Shown here in pieces: positions 15,793 to 23,180 of a DNA stretch of 64,000 bases. Position numbers and translations under genes: made by a program. The stretch covers positions 2,666,001 through 2,730,000 of the forward strand of contig NZ_JACBZM010000001.1 in assembly GCF_013408525.1 (NCBI RefSeq), written 5' to 3'. Numbering within the stretch: position 1 is the first letter of the stretch; the number at the start of each line of letters is the position of its first letter. The DNA comes from Nocardioides aromaticivorans (GTDB lineage Bacteria > Actinomycetota > Actinomycetes > Propionibacteriales > Nocardioidaceae). Under the pieces are notes generated by a model. It was not told the DNA's origin. It worked only from the letters and a program-made list of their open reading frames with translations, and did no database searches.

Positions 15793-15795
15793 GGT
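15790..15795 (+). promoter_or_regulatory. Candidate -10 element (TAAGGT), leaderless start at 15803
   Basis: TAAGGT overlaps the stop codon of the SDR gene; 7 bases later is the ATG of the MBL-hydrolase gene, suggesting an internal promoter within the cluster. Confidence 0.45.
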
Positions 15796-15802
15796 CGGGG
15801 TC

Positions 15803-16876
15803 ATGAGCACCAAGGGCGTCGCGACCGGTCATGCCATCTCGCCGGACTCCGGCGAGCACTGGGCCAACGAGGGCGCCTGGAAGGTCGCGGACGGCATCCA
15901 CCGCATCCCGCTGCCGCTGCCGATGGACGCCCTCAAGGCGATCAACGTGTACGTCGTCGAGGGGGACGACGGGCTCACCCTCATCGACGGCGGCTGGTCC
16001 ATCCCGGTCGCCCGCGAGCTGCTCGACAAGAGCCTGCGCTCGATCGACTCCGGCTTCGGCGACATCAAGCGCTTCCTCGTGACCCACGTCCACCGCGACC
16101 ACTTCACGATGGCCACCGTCCTCGGCCACGAGTACGGCGCCGAGGTGGCCCTCGGCGTCGACGAGAAGCCCGCGCTCGAGCTGCTCCACCGGGCCTCCCT
16201 CGGCGAGATCAAGGGCAGCCCGTTCCTCGAGGTGCTGCGCACCGCCGGCGCCGCGGACATCGCGGACCTGTGGGAGGCCGGCCACGACGGCGAGCTGCCC
16301 GACGCGGCGGACTGGGCCTTCCCCGACCTCTGGCTGGAGGGCGACCGCAGCTTCGAGGTCGGCCACCGCGTCATCGACGCGGTGCACACCCCCGGTCACA
16401 CGCCGGGCCACTACGTCTACGCCGACCGGGCCGAGGGCGTGCTCTTCGCCGGCGACCACGTGCTCCCGACGATCACCCCGTCGATCGGCTTCACCGTGCC
16501 GGCCGTCGAGCAGCCGCTGGGGCAGTTCATGGCCTCGCTGGCGCGGGTGCGCCAGCTGCCCGACCTGCGGATCCTCCCGGCCCACGGGCCGGTCGCCCCG
16601 TCGTCGTACGAGCGTGTCGACGAGCTGCTCGCCCACCACGAGGAGCGTCTCGAGCTGTGCCTCGCCTCGCTGCGGGCGCGCGGCACGGTCACCTCGCTCG
16701 TGGTCGCGAAAGACCTCGGCTGGACCCGCCACGAGCGGGCCTACGACGAGCTCGACGTCTTCAGCCAGGGAATGGCTGCGATGGAGACGAAGGCCCACCT
16801 CGACCTGCTCGTCGCGCGCGGCCAGGCGACGTCGGCGGACCGGGCCGACGGGGTGGAGTACACCGCCGTAAACTAG
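15803..16876 (+). CDS. MBL-fold metallo-hydrolase
   Basis: A 357-residue metallo-beta-lactamase-fold protein, unrelated in detail to the one at 2960. The zinc motif reads HVHRDH (THVHRDHFTMA), with later ligands in DAVHTPGHTPGHYVY, LFAGDHVLPTI and LPAHGPVAP. The C-terminal ~100 residues form a helical/winged region (LAHHEERLELCLASLRARGTVTSLVVAKDLGW) as in SdsA/glyoxalase-II-like hydrolases. It probably hydrolyses an ester or thioester made by the preceding enzymes; the substrate is unknown. A -10-like element indicates it may also be transcribed alone. Its stop codon is just upstream of the TPP riboswitch. Confidence 0.85.
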   Translation: MSTKGVATGHAISPDSGEHWANEGAWKVADGIHRIPLPLPMDALKAINVYVVEGDDGLTLIDGGWSIPVARELLDKSLRSIDSGFGDIKRFLVTHVHRDHFTMATVLGHEYGAEVALGVDEKPALELLHRASLGEIKGSPFLEVLRTAGAADIADLWEAGHDGELPDAADWAFPDLWLEGDRSFEVGHRVIDAVHTPGHTPGHYVYADRAEGVLFAGDHVLPTITPSIGFTVPAVEQPLGQFMASLARVRQLPDLRILPAHGPVAPSSYERVDELLAHHEERLELCLASLRARGTVTSLVVAKDLGWTRHERAYDELDVFSQGMAAMETKAHLDLLVARGQATSADRADGVEYTAVN

Positions 16877-16883
16877 GGCGGTC

Positions 16884-16970
16884 AGACAGGGGAGCCCGCG
16901 CCACGGGCTGAGAGTGCGGTACGCCGCAGACCCTCCGAACCTGATCCGGTTAGCACCGGCGAAGGGAGTC
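16884..16970 (+). ncRNA. TPP riboswitch (THI element)
   Basis: Conserved TPP-riboswitch blocks occur in order: ACAGGGGAGCC, GGGCTGAGAGTGCGG, CCGCAGACCCTCCGAACCTGATC, CGGTTAGCACCGGCGAAGGGAG (each quoted in part; the CTGAGA and ACCTGATC blocks are diagnostic). The 3' strand GAAGGGAG ends 6-7 bases before the ATG of the thiamine-binding-protein gene, so the Shine-Dalgarno sequence is part of the closing helix. Thiamine pyrophosphate binding would hide it, a translational off-switch. No separate terminator hairpin is seen. A -10-like TAAACT overlaps the upstream stop codon. Confidence 0.95.
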
Positions 16971-16975
16971 CACCC

Positions 16976-18037
16976 ATGCGTGCGCGCGCACTCACCACGA
17001 TCACCGGTCTCACGGCGGCGACCCTCCTGGCGGGCGGCTGCTCGCTCGTCGGGCAGGAGGACGACGACAAGGCGGGGGTGCGGAACACCGAGGTCACCCT
17101 GGTGACCCACGAGTCCTTCGCGATCCCCGAGGAGCTGGTCGAGCAGTTCGAGAAGGACACCGGCTACCAGCTGACGATCAGCAAGCTCGCCGACGCGGGC
17201 GCGCTGACCAACCAGCTGGTGCTCACGAAGGACGACCCGATCGGCGACGTCGTCTTCGGCGTCGACAACACCTTCGCGACCCGGGCCGTGGACGAGGGCG
17301 TCTTCGACGCCTACGCCCCCGAGCTCCCGGACGGTGCCGAGGCCTACGAGCTGCCGGGCGACGACGACGACGCGCTCACGCCCGTCGACACCGGCGCGGT
17401 CTGCGTCAACGTCGACTCGGCGTGGTTCCGCAGCAAGGGGATCGCCGAGCCGCAGACCCTCGCTGACCTGACCGAGCCCGCCTACAAGGACCTGCTCGTC
17501 GTCCCGGCCGCGAGCACCAGCTCGCCGGGCCTGGCCTTCCTTCTGGCCACGATCGGCCGCTACGGCGACGGGTGGCAGGGCTACTGGAAGGACCTCGCCG
17601 CCAACGGCGCCAAGGTCGTCAAGGGCTGGACCGAGGCCTACTTCGAGGACTTCACCTTCTCCGGCGGTGACCGCCCGATCGTCGTCTCCTACGACTCGTC
17701 GCCGGCCTTCACGCTCAACAAGGCCAAGACCCGGACGACGACGAAGGCGCTGCTCGACGGCTGCTTCCAGCAGGTCGAGTACACCGGCGTGCTGAAGGGC
17801 GAGGACACCAACACCGAGGGCGCGCACGCGGTCATCGACTGGCTGCTGTCGCCGGAGGTGCAGGCCGCGCTGCCGCCGTCGATGTACGTCTTCCCGGTCG
17901 CCGACGGCGTCGAGCTGCCCGCCGACTGGGCGAAGTTCGCGAAGCGCCCCGAGGAGACCGAGACCGTCGACCCGGCCGAGATCGCCGAGCAGCGGCAGTC
18001 GTGGCTGGAGGAGTGGACGGACATCGTCTCGAAGTGA
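16976..18037 (+). CDS. thiB: Thiamine ABC transporter, substrate-binding lipoprotein
   Basis: A 353-residue extracellular solute-binding lipoprotein with lipobox LLAGGC (Cys22). It has the layout of ThiB-type proteins: VTLVTHESFAIPEELVEQF near the N terminus, GDVVFGVDNTFATRAVD, and the late region PSMYVFPV. It captures thiamine or its phosphates outside the membrane for the permease and ATPase encoded next. The assignment rests on the TPP riboswitch directly in front and on the three-gene transporter order. It is 7 bp from the permease gene. Confidence 0.93.
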   Translation: MRARALTTITGLTAATLLAGGCSLVGQEDDDKAGVRNTEVTLVTHESFAIPEELVEQFEKDTGYQLTISKLADAGALTNQLVLTKDDPIGDVVFGVDNTFATRAVDEGVFDAYAPELPDGAEAYELPGDDDDALTPVDTGAVCVNVDSAWFRSKGIAEPQTLADLTEPAYKDLLVVPAASTSSPGLAFLLATIGRYGDGWQGYWKDLAANGAKVVKGWTEAYFEDFTFSGGDRPIVVSYDSSPAFTLNKAKTRTTTKALLDGCFQQVEYTGVLKGEDTNTEGAHAVIDWLLSPEVQAALPPSMYVFPVADGVELPADWAKFAKRPEETETVDPAEIAEQRQSWLEEWTDIVSK

Positions 18038-18044
18038 GCTGGAG

Positions 18045-19709
18045 ATGAGCACGGCCGTCGGCGGGGCGAGGGGGCGGACGACGGGACGCATCGCGTACGT
18101 CGTCCTGGCCCTGGTCCCCGTCGCGGTGGTGACCGTCTTCTTCGTGCTGCCCGTCGGCGCCATGCTGCACCGCGGGCTGTGGCCCGAGGGCCGCTTCGAT
18201 CCGGGCGCCGTCCTCGACGTGCTGCGGCGACCACGGACCGGCCGGGTGGTGTGGTTCACCGTCTGGACCAGCACCGTGGCCACCACGGTCGCGGTCGCCC
18301 TCGGCCTGCCGGCGGCGTACGTCCTGCACCGGCTGCGCTTCCCGGGCCGCTCGGTGGTCCGTGCCGCGCTGCTGGTGCCCTTCGTGCTGCCGACCGTCGT
18401 CGTCGGGCTCGCGGTGCGCGAGCTGATCGCCCCGGCGGGCGTGCTCGGCTTCCTCGGACTCGACGGCACAGCGGTCGCGATCATCATCGGGCTGGTCTTC
18501 TTCAACGTCGCCGTCGTGATCCGCACCGTCGGCGTCGCCTGGGAGTCGCTCGACCGTCGACCCGCCGAGGCGGCCGCGGCGCTCGGAGCGACGCCGTGGC
18601 AGGTCTTCCGGACCGTCACCTTCCCGGCGCTGCGGCCGGCCGTCGTGTCCGCCGCGAGCGTGGTGTTCCTCTTCTGCGCGACCGCGTTCGGCGTGGTACT
18701 GATCCTCGGCGGGGTGCGCTACTCCTCGGTGGAGACCGAGATCTACCTGCTGACCGCCGACCTGCTCGACCTGCCGGCGGCTGCCGCGCTGTCGCTGGTG
18801 CAGATGCTCGCGGTGGTCCTCCTGCTCGTCGTGGTCGGCCGGCTGCGGGCCGTCCCGGACCCGACCGTACGACGGTCGGTCGCCCCCGCCGCGCGCCCGC
18901 AGTGGCGCGACGCCCCCGCGATCGTGGTGACCGTCGCGACGCTCGCGGCCGTCGCCCTGCCGGTCCTCGCCCTCGTCGCCGGGTCGTTCCGTCGCGACGG
19001 CGGCTGGTCCCTCGACCACTACCGCGCCCTCGGCGGGTCGGCCGACGGACTGTTCCCGGTCTCGGTCGCGGAGGCGCTCGGTGCCTCGCTGCGGATCGCC
19101 GTCGACGCCACGTGGATGTCGCTGCTGCTCGGCCTGGTGGTCGCCTTCGTGGTGACCCGGCGGGTGCGCTCGCGTGCCGGCCGCCGGGCCCGGGCCGCCC
19201 TCGACGGCTTCTTCATGCTGCCCCTGGGCGTCTCCGCGGTGACCCTCGGCTTCGGCTTCCTCATCGCGCTCGACGAGCCTCCGCTCGACCTGCGCTCGAG
19301 CCCGCTCCTCGTCCCGATCGCGCAGGCGCTGGTGGCCCTGCCGATCGTCGTACGGACCCTCGTGCCGGTGCTGGCCGGCATCGACGACCGGCAGCGGCAG
19401 GCCGCCGCGTCGCTGGGCGCCGGTCCGCTGCGCACGCTGCTGACCGTCGACCTCGCGGTGGTGTGGCGCCCGGTCCTCGCCGCTGCGGGCTTCGCGTTCG
19501 CCGTGTCGCTGGGGGAGTTCGGCGCCACGTCCTTCATCGTGCGGCCCGCCGAGCCGACCCTGCCGGTCGTGATCTACCGGCTGCTCGGCCACCCCGGGCC
19601 GCTCAACCACGGGACCGCACTGGCCGCCTCCGTGGTGCTGGCCGCGGTCACCGCGGCCGTGATCCTCGTCGTCGAGCGCCTGCGGGTGCCCGGAACAGGA
19701 GCCTGGTGA
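18045..19709 (+). CDS. thiP: Thiamine ABC transporter, fused permease
   Basis: A 554-residue membrane protein made of two fused permease halves. Each half carries the cytoplasmic EAA-type loop: EAAAALGATPWQVFRTVTFPALRP (first half, about residues 170-193) and QAAASLGAGPLRTLLTVDLAVVW (second half). About 12 hydrophobic segments are visible. The two-domain permease agrees with ThiP, which forms the channel with ThiB and the ThiQ-like ATPase. ATG at 18045 follows a GAG-rich ribosome-binding region; the stop overlaps the ATPase gene (TGATG). Confidence 0.93.
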   Translation: MSTAVGGARGRTTGRIAYVVLALVPVAVVTVFFVLPVGAMLHRGLWPEGRFDPGAVLDVLRRPRTGRVVWFTVWTSTVATTVAVALGLPAAYVLHRLRFPGRSVVRAALLVPFVLPTVVVGLAVRELIAPAGVLGFLGLDGTAVAIIIGLVFFNVAVVIRTVGVAWESLDRRPAEAAAALGATPWQVFRTVTFPALRPAVVSAASVVFLFCATAFGVVLILGGVRYSSVETEIYLLTADLLDLPAAAALSLVQMLAVVLLLVVVGRLRAVPDPTVRRSVAPAARPQWRDAPAIVVTVATLAAVALPVLALVAGSFRRDGGWSLDHYRALGGSADGLFPVSVAEALGASLRIAVDATWMSLLLGLVVAFVVTRRVRSRAGRRARAALDGFFMLPLGVSAVTLGFGFLIALDEPPLDLRSSPLLVPIAQALVALPIVVRTLVPVLAGIDDRQRQAAASLGAGPLRTLLTVDLAVVWRPVLAAAGFAFAVSLGEFGATSFIVRPAEPTLPVVIYRLLGHPGPLNHGTALAASVVLAAVTAAVILVVERLRVPGTGAW

Positions 19710-20539
19710 TGCTCGAGCTCTCCGACCTGACCGTCGCCTTCGACGGCACCGTCGCCGTCGACGGGGTGGACCTCACCGTCGCCGACGGCGACGTGCTGGC
19801 CGTCCTGGGCCCCTCCGGGTGCGGCAAGTCCACGCTGCTGCGTGCGATCGCCGGCCTCGAGCCCGCCGTCGGTCGGGTCGCCTGGGACGGCGCCGACCTC
19901 GCCGGCACACCGACCCACCGGCGCGGCTTCGCGCTGATGTTCCAGGACGGCCAGCTCTTCGACCACCTCACCGTCGCCCGCAACGTCGGCTACGCGCAGC
20001 GGCTGCGCGGCGCCGACCGCCGCGCCGTCCGCGCCGAGGTCGACGACCTGCTCGCGCTCGTCGGCCTGGCGGGCTACGGCGAGCGCCTGCCCCGCACGCT
20101 GTCCGGCGGGGAGCGCCAGCGCGTCGCCCTCGCCCGCTCGCTCGCCGCCCGCCCCCGGCTGATCCTGCTCGACGAGCCGCTCAGCGCGCTCGACGCGGGC
20201 CTGCGGGTCCGCCTCGGCGCCGACCTGCGCCGGATCCTCGTCGAAGCCGGTACGACGGCCCTGCTGGTCACCCACGACCAGGACGAGGCCTTCGCCGTGG
20301 CCGACCGGGTGGCCCTCATGCGCGCCGGCCGGATCGTGCAGGAGGGGCCCGTCGCCGAGGTGTGGGCGCAGCCGGTGGACGACGAGGCGCGGGACTTCCT
20401 GGGCGCCCGGCGCAGCTTCGGCGGGCCCGACGCCGCGCGGATCCTGGCGGCCGCCGGGCTGCCCGACGAGGACGGTGTGACGATCGTCGTACGGCCTTCG
20501 GGCAGCGGAAGTGACAGTGGAACTGGCACCGTCTCCTAG
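19709..20539 (+). CDS. thiQ: Thiamine ABC transporter, ATP-binding protein
   Basis: A 276-residue ABC ATPase. It has Walker A GPSGCGKST (residues ~34-42), Q-loop MFQDGQLFDHLTV, signature LSGGERQRVALARSL, Walker B LILLDEPLSALD and the switch His in LLVTHDQDEAFAVAD. It energises import by the fused permease encoded just upstream. The C-terminal ~40 residues (after GARRSFGGPD) are a short extension ending in a Ser/Gly-rich tail (GSGSDSGTGTVS), which may be the product of relaxed selection or of a drifted stop. The whole transporter is under TPP control. Confidence 0.92.
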   Translation: MLELSDLTVAFDGTVAVDGVDLTVADGDVLAVLGPSGCGKSTLLRAIAGLEPAVGRVAWDGADLAGTPTHRRGFALMFQDGQLFDHLTVARNVGYAQRLRGADRRAVRAEVDDLLALVGLAGYGERLPRTLSGGERQRVALARSLAARPRLILLDEPLSALDAGLRVRLGADLRRILVEAGTTALLVTHDQDEAFAVADRVALMRAGRIVQEGPVAEVWAQPVDDEARDFLGARRSFGGPDAARILAAAGLPDEDGVTIVVRPSGSGSDSGTGTVS

Positions 20540-20542
20540 ACT
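20537..20542 (+). promoter_or_regulatory. Candidate -10 element (TAGACT), leaderless start at 20550
   Basis: TAGACT, 7 bases, GTG at 20550; it overlaps the stop of the preceding ATPase gene and argues against the earlier in-frame start at 20511. Confidence 0.5.
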
Positions 20543-20549
20543 CCGTCGG

Positions 20550-21635
20550 GTGTACCGCCGCGCCTATACCCTCCTCATCGGCACGGCCGCGCTCATGCTG
20601 GGCCTCGCAGTGTTCGCCGCCGTCAAGCTCGACCGGCGGCTGCTCGACCCGGAGGGCAGCTTCCTCGGGCCGTCGTACATCCGCCTCCCGCTGCTCCTGG
20701 TCGGGGCCCTGCTCCTCGACCTGCTGCCGCTGACGCTGTGGCGCGCGCGGGGGCGTCCGAACCGGGTGCTGCCGATCGCGAAGCACCGGCTGAAGACGCA
20801 CTGGACCAAGGAACGGGCGACGCTCGTCGGCATCGGCGTCATCAGCTTCTACCTGACCTACGTCAGCTACCGGAACCTCAAGTCGTTCCTGCCCTTCGTG
20901 CGCTCCGCGCCGGACGCGACGGCGGACAAGCCGAGGGCGCTGTCGTACGACCGCGAGCTGCACCTGCTCGACAAGGTCATCTTCTTCGGCCACGACCCGA
21001 GCGAGGTCCTCCACGGGATCTTCGGCACGACGTTCACCGCCGAGATCCTGTCGCCGATCTACCTCATGTTCCTGCCGCTCGTGCCGCTCGGCGTCACGGC
21101 GTGGCTGGTCTGGTCGCGCAACATGTCCTTCGGCTACTGGTTCGTCACGGCGCAGTGCCTCGCCTGGTCGCTGGGCACCCTGTCGTACTACCTGCTGCCG
21201 ACCCTGGGACCCGGCATCGCCTACGCCTCGCTGTACTACGGCGTCGACGGCCTCACCCACACCGGCACGACCGACCTGATGAACTCGATCGTCCGGGCCC
21301 GCGGCAACGTGCTGTACGGCGGCGCGACCGGGTCCGTGAACTCGATCGCCGGCTTCGCCAGCCTGCACTGCGCGATCACCCTGCTGTTCGCGCTGATGGT
21401 GCAGTACACGCTGCGCTCGAAGATCCTGAAGTGGATCTTCTGGGTCAACTTCGGCCTCACCGTCATCGCGACCCTCTACTTCGGCTGGCACTATGTCGCC
21501 GACGACCTCGCCGGCATCGCGATCGCCATCGTGTCCTTCTACGTGGGCGGCGTGGCGAGCGGGCAGAAGTTCGACAGGCACGGGCACTCGCACCCGACGA
21601 CGACCACGTCGAAGGTGCCGGTCGACGTCGACTGA
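20550..21635 (+). CDS. PAP2-family membrane phosphatase / inositolphosphotransferase-like
   Basis: A 361-residue integral membrane protein of the PAP2 superfamily (PAP2_3 / AUR1-type). The C-terminal motif region has SLHCAITLLFALMVQY (a variant of the SGH block, here S-L-H) and YFGWHYVADDLAG, whose His and Asp form the catalytic dyad. Five or six transmembrane helices are visible. Related actinobacterial proteins take part in phosphatidylinositol-linked lipid or arabinan metabolism; the role here is unknown. The GTG at 20550 is preferred because a -10 hexamer lies 7 bases upstream. The gene is followed by palindromic element copy B. Confidence 0.82.
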   Translation: MYRRAYTLLIGTAALMLGLAVFAAVKLDRRLLDPEGSFLGPSYIRLPLLLVGALLLDLLPLTLWRARGRPNRVLPIAKHRLKTHWTKERATLVGIGVISFYLTYVSYRNLKSFLPFVRSAPDATADKPRALSYDRELHLLDKVIFFGHDPSEVLHGIFGTTFTAEILSPIYLMFLPLVPLGVTAWLVWSRNMSFGYWFVTAQCLAWSLGTLSYYLLPTLGPGIAYASLYYGVDGLTHTGTTDLMNSIVRARGNVLYGGATGSVNSIAGFASLHCAITLLFALMVQYTLRSKILKWIFWVNFGLTVIATLYFGWHYVADDLAGIAIAIVSFYVGGVASGQKFDRHGHSHPTTTTSKVPVDVD

Positions 21636-21658
21636 CGTCGCTGACTGCTGCCGTCTGG

Positions 21659-21773
21659 GAGTTTCACCGGCCGGCCGGTGAAACTCACGCTTGGACGACG
21701 AAACTTCATCGTCCAAGCGTGAGTTTCGTCGTTCAAGCGCGCCAGTTTCACCGGCCGGCCGGTGAAACTGGCG
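21659..21773. repeat. Modular palindromic intergenic element, copy B
   Basis: The first palindrome (21659-21686, perfect 28 bp) and the second (21740-21773, perfect 34 bp) share the core arms AGTTTCACCGGCC. Their equivalent positions are exactly 84 bp apart, as in copy A. The spacer holds one direct and two inverted copies of module D (TTGGACGACGAAACT), so the arrangement differs from copy A (two direct, one inverted) while the length is unchanged. It lies in the 250-bp gap between the PAP2 and NlpC/P60 genes. Confidence 0.85.
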
Positions 21774-21780
21774 GCGACTT

Positions 21781-21870
21781 CTAGGAATTACAACGATGTA
21801 GTTCGTCAAGCCGACACGCCGACAACTCCTGAGAATCTTGGGATTTTTGTTTCCAATGTGACGAAATCGC
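21781..21870. other. AT-rich stretch upstream of the NlpC/P60 gene
   Basis: By hand count 49 of 90 bases are A or T, in a window where genes are far richer in G+C. It contains the run GGGATTTTTGTTTCC and no recognised riboswitch. It probably holds the upstream promoter region of the hydrolase gene; a nucleoid-protein (Lsr2) binding site is a further possibility. Confidence 0.5.
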
Positions 21871-21872
21871 AC

Positions 21873-21878
21873 TACGGT
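21873..21878 (+). promoter_or_regulatory. Candidate -10 element (TACGGT), leaderless start at 21886
   Basis: TACGGT, 7 bases, GTG at 21886. An in-frame GTG at 21877 overlaps the hexamer and is therefore less likely. Confidence 0.5.
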
Positions 21879-21885
21879 GACGCGA

Positions 21886-23151
21886 GTGCGTACGCCAACT
21901 CTCGGGACCGGACTGCTCGCGCTCGTGCTGACCGCGGGGGTGGTCGCGCCGGCGATCGCCGACCCGGACGGGGCCGGCGGCGGCTCGGGGAGCAGCACCC
22001 CCAGCGCCGCCGACGTCCGCGCGGCCAAGGAGCGTGCGGCCGACGCGCGGACCGACGTCGACGGGATCCAGGAGCGCCTCGCGGCCGCCGACGACGCCCT
22101 CGACGCCGCGTCCGTCCGGGCCGCGAAGGCGGCCGAGGCGTGGAACGGCGCCCGCTGGGAGGCGCAGCAGGCGCGGGTCCGGGAGCGGACGGCGACGGCC
22201 GCGTCGGCCCGCGCCGACAAGGCTCTGCGGGCGCAGAAGGCGGCGTACCGCGACGTCCTGATCACGACCAGCGGCGCGGGCACCGACCTCGCCGCCGCCA
22301 ACGCGATCCTCGCCGCGGACGACATGCAGGCGCTGCTGGAGGAGACCGCGAGCAAGGACCGGGTCGACGACCTGCTCGATCAGCAGCGCGCCGAGTACGA
22401 CGCCGCGGCCGGCGCCGCCGCGAAGGCGGAGGAGTCGGCCACGGCCGCGGCCGACGAGGCCGAGCAGGCCCTGGCGAAGGCCCGGACGGCACGCGACGCG
22501 GCGCAGGCGGAGGCCGACGCCGCGGCGGCGACGGCCCGCCGGGTCGGTCGCCAGAGGGTGCGCCTGGTCGCGACCCTGGCCCGGCTGCAGGGCGTCAGCG
22601 TCGCGGTTGCCCAGCGACGCCAGGACGCGCTCGAGTCGGAGACCCGCCGGGCACGGGCGGCCGCGACCCCCGACCCGGAGCCCCGGCCGGATTCGCAGCC
22701 CCAGCCCGCCGACGGCGGCCCCGCTCCCGCGCCCGCTCCCGACCCCGCGCCCGCGGACCCCGCGCCCGCGGACCCGCCGGCTCCCTCCGGGGGCGCCCAG
22801 GCCGCGATCGCCTTCGCCCGCGCGCAGCTCGGCGAGCCCTACCAGTGGGGCGCGGCCGGACCCGGCTCGTGGGACTGCTCGGGCCTGACCTCGAAGGCGT
22901 GGGCCGCCGGCGGCAAGAGCCTGCCGCACTACTCCGTCGCCCAGTACGACGTCTCGACGCCGATCTCCGCCGGCCAGCTCCGCCCGGGCGACCTCGTCTT
23001 CTGGGGCGACAACGGCAGCCCGTCGTCGATCTACCACGTCGCGCTCTACGTCGGCGGCGGCCGGATCATCCACGCCCCGCGCACCGGTCGCCCGGTGACC
23101 GAGGAGTCGATGTACTACTGGCGGACGCCCGACTTCTACGCGCGGCCCTGA
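21886..23151 (+). CDS. Secreted NlpC/P60 peptidoglycan hydrolase with coiled-coil domain
   Basis: A 421-residue secreted protein. A signal peptide (residues ~1-25, ending around PAIADPDG) is followed by a long Ala/Glu/Arg-rich coiled coil (~40-260), a Pro-rich linker with PAPADPAPADPPAP repeats (~265-305) and a C-terminal NlpC/P60 domain (~307-421). The catalytic Cys is in SWDCSGLTSKAW and the His in SSIYHVALYVGGGRIIHAP. This is the RipA/RipC layout; such enzymes cut peptide stems of peptidoglycan during cell separation, with the coiled coil controlling access to the active site. It is transcribed alone behind an AT-rich promoter region. Confidence 0.88.
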   Translation: MRTPTLGTGLLALVLTAGVVAPAIADPDGAGGGSGSSTPSAADVRAAKERAADARTDVDGIQERLAAADDALDAASVRAAKAAEAWNGARWEAQQARVRERTATAASARADKALRAQKAAYRDVLITTSGAGTDLAAANAILAADDMQALLEETASKDRVDDLLDQQRAEYDAAAGAAAKAEESATAAADEAEQALAKARTARDAAQAEADAAAATARRVGRQRVRLVATLARLQGVSVAVAQRRQDALESETRRARAAATPDPEPRPDSQPQPADGGPAPAPAPDPAPADPAPADPPAPSGGAQAAIAFARAQLGEPYQWGAAGPGSWDCSGLTSKAWAAGGKSLPHYSVAQYDVSTPISAGQLRPGDLVFWGDNGSPSSIYHVALYVGGGRIIHAPRTGRPVTEESMYYWRTPDFYARP

Positions 23152-23168
23152 TCCGCCCGCCGATCCAC

Positions 23169-23174
23169 TAGGTT
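23169..23174 (+). promoter_or_regulatory. Candidate -10 element (TAGGTT), leaderless start at 23181
   Basis: TAGGTT, 6 bases, ATG at 23181; no Shine-Dalgarno sequence. Confidence 0.5.
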
Positions 23175-23180
23175 CGGCCC

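Noticed and set aside
15530..18619. Minus-strand frame of about 1029 codons
   Set aside because: It crosses the SDR, MBL hydrolase, TPP riboswitch and thiamine-transporter genes on the opposite strand; those have clear motifs.
21781..21885. Cyclic-di-AMP (ydaO-type) riboswitch in front of the NlpC/P60 gene
   Set aside because: Such switches often precede cell-wall hydrolase genes in actinobacteria, but the conserved blocks are absent and the gene seems leaderless.
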